A stretch of 64,000 nucleotides of DNA, taken from assembly GCF_024979295.1 (NCBI RefSeq), contig NZ_JANLCJ010000005.1:1-64000 (forward strand). The letters run 5' to 3'. Made by a program: the position numbers and the translations under genes. This DNA comes from Herbiconiux daphne (GTDB lineage: Bacteria; Actinomycetota; Actinomycetes; Actinomycetales; Microbacteriaceae). How positions within the stretch are numbered: the stretch's first letter is position 1; every line of letters starts with the position of its first letter. Positions 57,267-64,000 of the stretch are shown in pieces. The notes under the pieces are model-generated. The model was not told the DNA's origin, searched no databases, and saw nothing but the letters and a program-made list of their open reading frames with translations.

Positions 57267-57365
57267 AATCCCCTAGCTTATTGCCGCGTCACATCACTGA
57301 TTTGGCATATAGGCACAAAAATGGGGCGCGAACTGGTCGCAGTGTCTACAAGCTGTCGGCAGGCG

Positions 57366-57386
57366 CGTCGACGATCTCTGTCGACG
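57366..57386 (-). terminator. Short hairpin after maf
   Basis: CGTCGAC-GATCTCT-GTCGACG lies just after the maf stop on the minus strand. No T-tract follows, so terminator function is uncertain. The accA promoter must lie between here and the accA start (57266). Confidence 0.4.
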
Positions 57387-57394
57387 AGCACTGT

Positions 57395-58042
57395 CTACGG
57401 GCGCTCGATGTTCCAGAGGCTCGTCCAGTCGACCCCGAAGTCGTGCAGCAGGTCGCGCAGCACCGGCAGCGACATGCCGATGACCGCCGAGGGCGGCCCG
57501 GTGATGGTGCGGATGAAGGGGGCGGCGAGCCCGTCGATGGTGAAGGCGCCTGCCACGAGCAGCGGTTCGCCCGACCCGATGTAGGCGTCGATCTCGGCCT
57601 CGGTGATGTCGTCGGCGAAGGTGAGCTCGGCGTGGTCGGTGCGGCCGGCCGCGCCGTGACGGATGCCGCCGCGGTGGTCGATCAGCCAGTGCCCCGAGTG
57701 CAGCACCCCGGTGCGGCCGCGCTGCAGCAGCCAGCGCTCGCGGGCGACCTCCGGGTGATGCGGCTTGCCGTAGGCGATCCCGTCGAGCTCGAACGCGGAG
57801 TCGCCGCCGAAGATGAACCCGTCGATCGGTTCGCCGCCGGGCTGCAGGCCCACCACCGCCTCGGCCTTCGCCCGCGCGAGCAGCTGCACCATCGCATCCG
57901 GGGTCAACGGGCCATCGGCCGCCTCGGCGCGCGCGACCGCGGCATCCTCGTCGACCTCCGACGGCACGACCACCGGTTCGATGCCGATCTGCCGCAGTAG
58001 GGCGAGCCTCGCGGGGGAGGTCGAGGCGAGATAGAGACGCAC
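57395..58042 (-). CDS. maf: Maf-family nucleotide pyrophosphatase
   Basis: 215 residues from GTG 58042. LYLASTSPARLALLRQIG carries the S-x-x-R phosphate-binding motif, FIFGGDSAFELDG the usual D-T/S-x-V site, and ITGPPSAVIGMSLP the C-terminal motif. Hydrolyses non-canonical or modified nucleoside triphosphates (dTTP/UTP-like). A conserved neighbour of acyl-CoA carboxylase genes in Actinobacteria. Divergent from the RNA methyltransferase gene with only 31 bases between. Confidence 0.92.
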   Translation of the reverse strand: MRLYLASTSPARLALLRQIGIEPVVVPSEVDEDAAVARAEAADGPLTPDAMVQLLARAKAEAVVGLQPGGEPIDGFIFGGDSAFELDGIAYGKPHHPEVARERWLLQRGRTGVLHSGHWLIDHRGGIRHGAAGRTDHAELTFADDITEAEIDAYIGSGEPLLVAGAFTIDGLAAPFIRTITGPPSAVIGMSLPVLRDLLHDFGVDWTSLWNIERP

Positions 58043-58073
58043 GGTGCCGCCTTTGCTGTGCAATGCTCGAAGG

Positions 58074-59534
58074 ATGTCTGAAGACCGAGACGACCCCGTC
58101 AGCCCCTCCGAGCTCGTCGAGCTGCAGATCAACAATGTAGCCCACGGCGGTGTCATGGTGGCGCGCCTCGACGGTCGCGTCGTGTTCGTGGCCGACGCCG
58201 TTCCGGGCGAGCGGGTGCTGGCGCGCATCGCCGACGACTCGAAGTCGTCGTTCTGGCGGGCCGACACCATCGAGGTGCTCGAGGCGTCGCCTGCCCGTGT
58301 GCCGCACGTGTGGCCGGCCGCCGGCCTCGAACGGGCTCCGGCCGAGCGGGCGGGCGGGGCAGAGTTCGGGCACATCGCGCTCGAACGCCAGCGCTCGCTC
58401 AAGGGCGAGGTGCTGACGGATGCGCTGCGGCGCATGGGCGGTGTCGATCGCGCCGTCGAGGTGGAGGCCGTCGGTGCCGACGCTCATGCGGACGCGGACG
58501 CGGACGCCGATGCAGATGCCGGTGCCGGCGCCGACGGTGCGCCCGAGCCGGCGGGCGGGCGCGTCGCCGGAACGGGCTGGCGCACGCGGGTGCGGCTGCA
58601 CGTCGGGCCCGACGGGCGAGTGGGCCCGTATGCCGCGCGCTCGCACCAGGTGGTGCCGGTCGACGATCTTCCGCTGGCCACCCCGGCCCTCGAGCAGGCG
58701 GCGGCGCTCGGCCGCCGGGTGCACGACGCGGTCGCCGTGGAGCTCGTCGAGACCTCGCAAGGGGAGGTACGCGTCATCCGGGTGACCGAGGAGCAGTCGA
58801 AGACCGGTGGCCGTTCTCGGGCCGGCGCTAAGGGGCGGAGCGAGCGCGGGCGTGGCCGGCGCGCGCCCGCGCGCACGGGGTCGGATGTCGCGAGCGCCCG
58901 CGGTGCCGCCGCCGGCACGCCCCCCAACCCCGCCACCATCGTGGAGCGGGTGGGGGAGCGGGAGTTCCGGCTGGCCGAGAACGGGTTCTGGCAGGTGCAC
59001 CGCGATGCGGCGGCCACCCTCTCCGACGCGGTGAAGAGCCTCACGCGCGAAGACCTGTTCGATCCGCGTGCCGCCAACCACGACCTCTATGGCGGAGTCG
59101 GGCTGCTCGCCGCCGCCATCGGCGACCGCTTCGGCCCGGCGACCCGCATCACGAGCGTCGAGAGCGATGCGGCGGCCACCGACTACGCGTCGGGCAACCT
59201 CGCCGAATGGGTGGGCGCCCGGGCCGTGACCGCGCGCGTCGACCGCTACCTCGCCGACCTCGAGCGGCAGGCCTCACCCGACGACCGCCGCCGGCTCGCC
59301 GCCGCGACCATGGTGATCGATCCGCCCCGCTCGGGGGCGGGCAAAGAGGTGGTCTCCTCGCTTGCGCGGCTCGGCGTGGCGCAGGTCGTCTACGTCGCCT
59401 GCGACCCCGTGGCGTTCGCCCGCGACGTGGGCACGTTCCGCGAGGCGGGCTACGAGCTCGACGCCCTGCGGGCGTTCGACCTCTTTCCGCACACCCACCA
59501 CGTCGAGTCGGTCGGCGTGCTCGTCCGCGCGTGA
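58074..59534 (+). CDS. TRAM-domain RNA (uracil-5) methyltransferase, RumA/TrmA-like
   Basis: 486 residues from ATG 58074. N-terminal TRAM domain (VELQINNVAHGGVMVARLDG, VFVADAVPGERVLARI) and C-terminal SAM-dependent domain (FWQVHRDAAATL, DLYGGVGLLAAAIG, VIDPPRSGAGKE, catalytic cysteine in YVACDPVAFARD). The 4Fe-4S cysteines of RumA are absent. Two insertions are unusual: an Ala-Asp repeat (about 140-160) and a basic Arg/Gly/Lys stretch (about 253-275). Methylates U in rRNA or tRNA. Confidence 0.9.
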   Translation: MSEDRDDPVSPSELVELQINNVAHGGVMVARLDGRVVFVADAVPGERVLARIADDSKSSFWRADTIEVLEASPARVPHVWPAAGLERAPAERAGGAEFGHIALERQRSLKGEVLTDALRRMGGVDRAVEVEAVGADAHADADADADADAGAGADGAPEPAGGRVAGTGWRTRVRLHVGPDGRVGPYAARSHQVVPVDDLPLATPALEQAAALGRRVHDAVAVELVETSQGEVRVIRVTEEQSKTGGRSRAGAKGRSERGRGRRAPARTGSDVASARGAAAGTPPNPATIVERVGEREFRLAENGFWQVHRDAAATLSDAVKSLTREDLFDPRAANHDLYGGVGLLAAAIGDRFGPATRITSVESDAAATDYASGNLAEWVGARAVTARVDRYLADLERQASPDDRRRLAAATMVIDPPRSGAGKEVVSSLARLGVAQVVYVACDPVAFARDVGTFREAGYELDALRAFDLFPHTHHVESVGVLVRA

Positions 59535-59659
59535 CGCGCCTCGCGCCATGCCCACGTCGCCCCGCGTCCTGCGCACCCGCCTCGCGCCGCGACACCCGCA
59601 CCTCGCCCCGCGCCCTGGGCACCCGCCGCGCCCCACCCGCCGCGCCCCTCCCACCTCTC

Positions 59660-59716
59660 CGAGAAGTCACTTTTTGTGCCCAAACACGGTCGCGAAGACC
59701 GAAAAGTGACGTTTCG
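59660..59716. repeat. Palindromic element with GTCACTTTT arms and inner hairpin
   Basis: CGAGAAGTCACTTTT and AAAAGTGACGTTTCG pair imperfectly, with an inner perfect CGGTC-GCGAA-GACCG stem. The GTCACTTT motif and hairpin-within-hairpin layout recall family B. It lies in the 222-bp gap before the LuxR regulator; the rest of that gap (59535-59659) is repetitive C-rich sequence. Confidence 0.65.
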
Positions 59717-59756
59717 CGGGGAATGAGATGATGGTGTCGAGGCCGACGAGGGGTGG

Positions 59757-60467
59757 ATGGTGGGCGACGACGACGTGACTCCGGGGGAGTCGAGCGGCGG
59801 GATGCCGCAGCCGGCGGCGGTTCGGGTCGCCATCGTCGACGACCACGAGTCGGTGCGTCTCGGGCTCAAGGCGGCCTGCCTGGAGTCGGGCTTCGAGGTG
59901 ACCGCCGCCGCGGCATCCGTCAGCGAGCTCTGGGTCGCGATGGCCGGCCGCAGCTGCGACGTCATCGTGCTCGACCTCAGCCTCGGCGACGGGTTCACCG
60001 TCACCGAGAACGTGCAGCACGCCCGCTCGATGGGCGCCGCCGTGCTCGTGCACAGCATCGCCGACCGGGTCGCCCTCGTGCGCGAGGCGCTCGCGGCGGG
60101 GGCGGCCGGAGTTATTCCGAAGTCGGCGGCCACGAGCACCGTGATGGCGGCGATCGCGGCGGTCGCGCGCGGCGACGTGCTCAACAACCTCGAGTGGGCG
60201 AGCGCCATCGACGCAGATCGCGAGTTCGGCAAGGCGCAGCTCGCGCAGCGCGAGCGCGACGTGCTACACCTCTACGCATCGGGCCTGCCGCTGTCGCAGG
60301 TGGCGCTCAAGCTCAACATCAAGGTGTCGACGGCGAAGGAATACCTCGACCGCATCCGGGCCAAGTACGTCGAGGTGGGGCGCCCCGCGCGGTCGAAGGT
60401 CGAGCTGCTGCGACGAGCGGTGGAAGACGGCATCCTGGCCCTCGACGAGCACGGACATGTCGAATAG
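59757..60467 (+). CDS. NarL/LuxR-type response regulator
   Basis: 236 residues from ATG 59757 with GAGGGG upstream. Receiver domain: VAIVDDHESVRLGLK, phosphoacceptor aspartate in VIVLDLSLGDG (about 82), lysine in AAGVIPKSA. C-terminal LuxR HTH (LAQRERDVLHLYASGLPLSQ, KVSTAKEYLDRIRAKY). The DNA-binding helix KVSTAKEYLDRI is atypical for NarL members. Overlaps the sensor kinase gene by 11 bases. Confidence 0.92.
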   Translation: MVGDDDVTPGESSGGMPQPAAVRVAIVDDHESVRLGLKAACLESGFEVTAAAASVSELWVAMAGRSCDVIVLDLSLGDGFTVTENVQHARSMGAAVLVHSIADRVALVREALAAGAAGVIPKSAATSTVMAAIAAVARGDVLNNLEWASAIDADREFGKAQLAQRERDVLHLYASGLPLSQVALKLNIKVSTAKEYLDRIRAKYVEVGRPARSKVELLRRAVEDGILALDEHGHVE

Positions 60468-62157
60468 CCCTGGCCCCACCAGCGCCAGAGGCAGCTTCTG
60501 GACCGGCCCGGCCGCCTCGGGCGCCGCGAACTCCCGCGCGCCGCTCAGCCGGGCGCAGATCGACACGACGCTCGCGCGGCTCGAGGGGCTGTTCGGCTTC
60601 GTCTTCGCGCTGATCTCGATTCCGGCGCTCGGGCAGTCGGCGCACACGCTGAAACCCGAGTGGGCCTGGGGCGTGACGATCGCGGTGTTCGGCTCGATCG
60701 CGGTGGCGTTCGTGTGCTCGCTGGTGGGCCGCGGCATCCGGGTCAGCATGGCCGTGGTGGCGTGCGTGTTCGTGGTGGCGCTCGTGCTGTGGCCGCTCGC
60801 GGTGGTGACGCCGGCGGCGGCGATGGGCACGCAGCCCTGGCTCTGGTACATCATGATCGTGGCGATCGCGGCCGCGGGCATCTCGTTCCCCACGCTGTGG
60901 GCGGGTGTGTACGCGGTGGGTGTGCCGGTGATCTTCGCGGTGCTGAGGGTGCTGCCGGCCGGGGGCGGCGTGTCGTGGCCGCTCGCCATCCTCGACGCGA
61001 TGTACACGCTGCTGCTCGGCTCGTTCGTGGTGGTCGTGATCACCGTGCTGCGCAACGCCGCCTCGCGGGTCGACGAGGCCCAGGCCACCGCCGTCGGCCG
61101 ATATGCGGATGCCGCCAAGCGCCACGCCGCGGAGCAGGAGCGCACCCGGGTCGACACCGTCATCCACGACCGCGTGCTCTCGACCCTGCTCGCCGCGTCG
61201 CGCAGCCGCTCGGCGGCCGACCGTCACGTGGCGGTGCAGATGGCCGAGCGCGCGCTGGTGGCACTGCAGAGCGCCGACGCCGAGTCGGAGGGCGCGGCCG
61301 ACCTGCCGATCGCCGTGCTCGTCGAGCGGTCGCGGGCGCTCGCCGACACCCTCTCGGCGCCCATCGCGTTCTCGACCGAGGGCGATCTCGCCGGCTCGGT
61401 GCCGGCTCGGGTGATCGAGGGGGTCTATTCGGCCACCGTGCAGGCCATCGTGAACAGCATCCAGCACGCGGGCGCAGCGGATGTCGCCCGCACCATCTCT
61501 CTGCACGGCCGCGGCAGCTCGGGGTTCACGGTGGTGGTGGCCGACACCGGCGCCGGGTTCGATGTCGACGGCGTGCCGGCCGACCGGCTGGGTGTGCGCA
61601 TCTCGATCCGCGAACGCGTGGCGTCGGTCGGCGGCGAGGCCGACCTGCGCTCGGTGCCGGGCAGCGGCACCTCGGTGGTGCTCTCGTGGCCGGCCGAGGG
61701 CGTGCCCGCGTTCGCGAGTGCGGCGCCCGAGCCGATGGCCGCACCCCGGCCGGAGCCGGAGGCCGGGCCGGATCCGGAGGGGCCGGCCGCAGCCGGGTCG
61801 GAGCCGGCCGTGCCCGGCGACACCGCGCCGGGGCCGGAGGGGCCGGGCGCCACCGGGTCGGAGCAGGCCGTGTCCGGCGGCCCCGCGCCGGGGCCGGAGG
61901 CGACCGCTCACGAGCGCGCCAGCTGGAATGGCCCCGTGCCGGAGGCGAAGGTCGCCGCGCCGACCGGGCCGAAGTCGACCGGCTCCGAGCCGTCAGGGCC
62001 CGAGCCGACGAGGCCGGAGGCGACCGCAGCTGAGCCGACTGCACCTGAGCCGACCGCATCCGAGCCGACTGACCCGGAGCCGACCGACGCTGCGAACGCC
62101 GGCCCCCACGCCACCCGCCCCGGCCCGCCGGCCCGCGACGCGGAGGGCGAGCGATGA
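60457..62157 (+). CDS. NarL-type sensor histidine kinase with repetitive C-terminal tail
   Basis: 566 residues. Four to six TM segments at about 43-200, phosphoacceptor histidine H237 in TVIHDRVLSTLL, and an HATPase domain with N-box VNSIQHAG (about N333), G1 DTGAGFD (about 363) and G2 GVRISIRERVASVGGEADLR. After about residue 415 a Pro/Glu/Ala/Thr/Ser-rich tail of about 150 residues follows, including two 20-residue repeats (GSEPAVPGDTAPGPEG / GSEQAVSGGPAPGPEA) and EPT repeats. Such a tail is not part of the family fold. Phosphorylates the upstream regulator. Confidence 0.88.
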   Translation: MSNSPGPTSARGSFWTGPAASGAANSRAPLSRAQIDTTLARLEGLFGFVFALISIPALGQSAHTLKPEWAWGVTIAVFGSIAVAFVCSLVGRGIRVSMAVVACVFVVALVLWPLAVVTPAAAMGTQPWLWYIMIVAIAAAGISFPTLWAGVYAVGVPVIFAVLRVLPAGGGVSWPLAILDAMYTLLLGSFVVVVITVLRNAASRVDEAQATAVGRYADAAKRHAAEQERTRVDTVIHDRVLSTLLAASRSRSAADRHVAVQMAERALVALQSADAESEGAADLPIAVLVERSRALADTLSAPIAFSTEGDLAGSVPARVIEGVYSATVQAIVNSIQHAGAADVARTISLHGRGSSGFTVVVADTGAGFDVDGVPADRLGVRISIRERVASVGGEADLRSVPGSGTSVVLSWPAEGVPAFASAAPEPMAAPRPEPEAGPDPEGPAAAGSEPAVPGDTAPGPEGPGATGSEQAVSGGPAPGPEATAHERASWNGPVPEAKVAAPTGPKSTGSEPSGPEPTRPEATAAEPTAPEPTASEPTDPEPTDAANAGPHATRPGPPARDAEGER

Positions 62158-63344
62158 TCTCGATGCCGCGCGGGCTGCTCGTCGGGCTCGCCGCGTTGTT
62201 CTCGGCCTACCACGTGGTGCTCGGGCTCTATTCGCTCGCGATTCCGGCGTCGCCGTGGCCCTCGGTCGTCGCGATGGCCCTGTACGGGGCGGCGACCGCC
62301 GTGAGTCTCGCGCCCTCGGCGGCGATGCGGATGCCGGTGGGCATGGCCGCGGCCAACGTGGGCGTCACCGCGTTCGGGCTGGTGCTCGTGCTGACGCAGC
62401 TCGATCCGGCCGACGACAACGGCTACGCCACCTGGATCGTCGGCGCGGTCGGCACCCTCATGACCATCACCGTCGTGCGCCAGCGACCGCTGTTCGCCTG
62501 GCTCGGCCTGGGCGTGATGCTCGTGTCGGTGCTGATCTGGTCACGCGACATCCTGAGCCTGCCCGCCCTGGGCGCGGTCGGCGGCCCGATCTGGGTGGGC
62601 GTGGCGCAGGCCACCACGACCGCCATCGTGCGCGCCGCCCGCGACGCGACGCTGTTCGAGCAGGCGGAGCAGCGCGCCGCCGAGTGGCACGCGCAGGAGG
62701 AGGCGGAGTTCTTCGAGCGCAAGGTGCGGCTCGGCCAGATGAAGCGCGTGGTGGAGCCGATGCTGCGCCGCATCGTGATGAGCGACGGCCGGCTCGGCGA
62801 CGGCGACCGGCAGGAATGCCTGCACCTCGAGGCGGCGATGCGCGACGAGATCCGCGGCCGCCGTCTGCTCGACGACGCGGTGCGGCGCGAGGTCCTCGCC
62901 GCGCGCCGCCGGGGTGTGGAGGTGACGCTGCTCGACGACGGTGGCATCGACGACCTCGACCGCACCGAACACGCTCGGGTCACCGCCGTGATCGCGAAGC
63001 AGATCGGTGAGACCACGGCCGATCGCGTCGTGGTGCGCACCGGCCACGCCGACGACGAGGTCGCCGTGACCATCGTGGGCCTGCGGGCCGCCCCCGAGAG
63101 CGACGGATCGGTGCTCGACGACGACGCCCAGCTCGACCTCTGGCTCGAAGTTCCGCGGGAAGACGCTCCGGATGCCGCCGCACGCGCCATCGGCGCCGAC
63201 ACCGACAGCGGCAGCGGCTCCGGCACCGACACCGGCGCGAGCGCCGGCACCGCAACCAGCAGCGGCGCGAGCGCCGGCACCGGCGCGACAGGCGGCCGCG
63301 GTCCGGCCCCCACCGGCGCGACGCCCGCATTCCCCCCGGAATGA
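62154..63344 (+). CDS. Membrane protein with degenerate kinase-like cytoplasmic domain
   Basis: 396 residues, ATGA overlap with the kinase gene. Four to five TM segments at about 5-165, a charged coiled region (AEQRAAEWHAQEEAEFFERK), then a domain (MRDEIRGRRLLDDAVRREVL, EVTLLDDGGIDDL, DRVVVRTGHADDEVAVTIVG) laid out like the C-terminal half of a sensor kinase but without a phosphoacceptor histidine, N-box or glycine boxes. It ends in a Ser/Gly/Thr/Ala-rich tail of about 45 residues. I cannot assign a function; an accessory or co-sensor for the two-component pair is inferred. Confidence 0.75.
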   Translation: MISMPRGLLVGLAALFSAYHVVLGLYSLAIPASPWPSVVAMALYGAATAVSLAPSAAMRMPVGMAAANVGVTAFGLVLVLTQLDPADDNGYATWIVGAVGTLMTITVVRQRPLFAWLGLGVMLVSVLIWSRDILSLPALGAVGGPIWVGVAQATTTAIVRAARDATLFEQAEQRAAEWHAQEEAEFFERKVRLGQMKRVVEPMLRRIVMSDGRLGDGDRQECLHLEAAMRDEIRGRRLLDDAVRREVLAARRRGVEVTLLDDGGIDDLDRTEHARVTAVIAKQIGETTADRVVVRTGHADDEVAVTIVGLRAAPESDGSVLDDDAQLDLWLEVPREDAPDAAARAIGADTDSGSGSGTDTGASAGTATSSGASAGTGATGGRGPAPTGATPAFPPE

Positions 63345-63583
63345 GAACCGGGGGCCGATTCTCATCGACCCCCGGAAGCTTCGAGCCAGGACGATAACCC
63401 GAATATCGCCCTGACTCGCCCCCGGAACGCAAGCCCGCTTACCCTAGTCGGCCTGCATCCGGCGGTGTAACTCAAAGAGACACACCTAGCACTGTCTATA
63501 GTGCTGAACCGTCGACACCCGCACAGTAGGTATTTCGGTGGACATTCTCGCGAACGGTTACAGCGAGTATTCAGATTCCACCC
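63345..63583. other. Gene-free stretch with a small hairpin
   Basis: Between the three-gene sensor operon and accE there is no supportable gene. AGCACT-GTCTAT-AGTGCT (63488-63505) is a perfect 6-bp hairpin, and TATAGT inside it resembles a -10 box facing right. Early in the stretch GGGGCCGATTC... and CCCC runs could end the sensor operon, but no clear terminator is visible. Confidence 0.5.
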
Positions 63584-63650
63584 AGAGAAGCCTCAAGGAG
63601 AGAAGCCTCAAGGAGAGAAGCCTCACCCAGAGAAGCTCACGCAGAGAAGG
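63584..63650. repeat. 15-bp tandem repeat at the accE 3' end
   Basis: Two exact agagaagcctcaagg units followed by one diverged 15-bp unit, one 14-bp unit and a partial unit run across the accE stop codon (63637-63639), which lies in the fourth unit. On the minus strand the repeat encodes the accE C-terminal residues and extends beyond the stop. Confidence 0.8.
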
Positions 63651-63873
63651 AACGCCAGGCGCCGGCATCCGGATGCAGCGGGCCGCGCAGTGACCGTTGG
63701 CTCCGCTCCCAGGCCGACGGATCGGCTCGCACGTCGTCGTGCAGCTCGGCGAGCTCTTCGTCGACCGCGGCGTCGATCACCGCGGTGACGGCGGCGAGCT
63801 CTTCGGCGGTGACGCCCCGCGTGAGCACCCGGATCGCCGGTTCGGAGTCGGAAGTCGGGGTCGAGTCGTTCAC
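63637..63873 (-). CDS. accE: Acyl-CoA carboxylase epsilon subunit-like protein
   Basis: 78 residues from GTG 63873 with no clear ribosome binding site; a TAATGT -10-like box about 15 bases upstream hints at a leaderless transcript. IRVLTRGVTAEELAAVTAVI and the C-terminal WERSQRSLRGPLHPDAGAWR match AccE epsilon subunits, which stabilise the alpha-beta acyl-CoA carboxylase complex. The beta subunit gene usually next to it is not seen here. Confidence 0.8.
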   Translation of the reverse strand: MNDSTPTSDSEPAIRVLTRGVTAEELAAVTAVIDAAVDEELAELHDDVRADPSAWERSQRSLRGPLHPDAGAWRSFSA

Positions 63874-63921
63874 ATCGACGAGGCTACATTAGAACCCTGG
63901 CTTCGGAGGGGAATCGTCGGC

Positions 63922-64000
63922 ATGAGCAACACCATCGCATTCGCGGGCCGCTACCTCAGGTCGGTGCCCCTCAGCATCGCGTTCGCCGCCATCATCGTGG
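63922..64000 (+). CDS. Partial membrane protein, N-terminus only
   Basis: 26 codons from ATG 63922 (GGAGGGG ribosome binding site) to the window edge: MSNTIAFAGRYLRSVPLSIA then a hydrophobic stretch typical of a first TM helix. Too short to identify. Divergent from accE. Confidence 0.6.
   Translation, partial: MSNTIAFAGRYLRSVPLSIAFAAIIV

Noticed and set aside
63501..63788. Small plus-strand frame with HPEKPQGEK repeats starting near the 63488-63505 hairpin
   Set aside because: Its only pattern comes from the tandem DNA repeat and it overlaps accE antisense. No ribosome binding site is visible.

Overview
The window is a high-GC (roughly 70%) actinobacterial chromosome segment. Gene content and order point to the family Microbacteriaceae. 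The evidence includes a GntR/YtrA-type ABC operon, BMP-type nucleoside importers, an FMN-riboswitch riboflavin operon, a four-gene sdhCDAB operon, polyprenol-phosphate-mannose synthase with GtrA, an acyl-CoA carboxylase alpha chain with a separate epsilon subunit, and a run of sdh / cdd / deoA / add / purine nucleoside phosphorylase / phosphosugar mutase / LpdA / AccA genes. That run resembles a block also conserved in mycobacteria. I see no tRNA or rRNA gene, prophage, insertion sequence with a transposase, or CRISPR array.

Layout. 1-3.3 kb: partial APH-domain protein and a GntR-ABC operon. 3.4-6.1 kb: LacI regulator and GH51 arabinofuranosidase. 6.2-10.8 kb: ABC exporter with a small HTH protein, an MFS symporter and a PfkB kinase. 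11.2-15.0 kb: ribD-ribE-ribBA-ribH under an FMN riboswitch. 15.0-24.2 kb: Ppm1, GtrA, FucU, a tandem glycine riboswitch with L-serine dehydratase, a FUSC-type membrane protein, TrpS, exonuclease III, YihY and an AbiEi/DUF559-type protein. 24.4-27.9 kb: succinate dehydrogenase. 28-30.5 kb: mannosyltransferase-like GT and ManC. 30.5-43.9 kb: nucleoside uptake and catabolism (two BMP lipoproteins, ATPase, two permeases, Cdd, DeoA, nucleoside hydrolase, a divergent adenosylhomocysteinase-like enzyme, IclR, Add). 44-48.3 kb: VOC protein, DrrAB-like exporter, WYL regulator, orphan PTS IIA/IIB. 48.4-55.4 kb: CDF transporter, PoxB, phosphosugar mutase, PNP, LpdA. 55.5-59.5 kb: AccA, Maf, TRAM-domain RNA methyltransferase. 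59.7-63.3 kb: a LuxR response regulator, sensor kinase and degenerate membrane partner. 63.6-64 kb: AccE and a partial membrane protein.

How the genes work together. The largest functional block imports nucleosides, deaminates or phosphorolyses them (Cdd, Add, PNP, DeoA, nucleoside hydrolase) and routes the pentose phosphate through a phosphopentomutase-type mutase. A LacI/arabinofuranosidase pair suggests use of plant arabinan.

Most unusual signal. Families of long hairpin elements lie between genes. A 67-bp family (arms of GAGTTGCGCCAAAGTGACC type, 17-nt loop carrying its own, sequence-varying inner stem) occurs three times. One copy forms the last codons of the arabinofuranosidase gene and another sits in frame inside the phosphosugar mutase gene, so the palindrome is translated as about 23 extra residues. 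A second family (GGTTNNCGGATGC arms, 10-nt loop) occurs twice, and further unrelated hairpins separate other genes. Several proteins also carry low-complexity linkers or tails. All reading was by eye; gene families were assigned from motifs without database searches.
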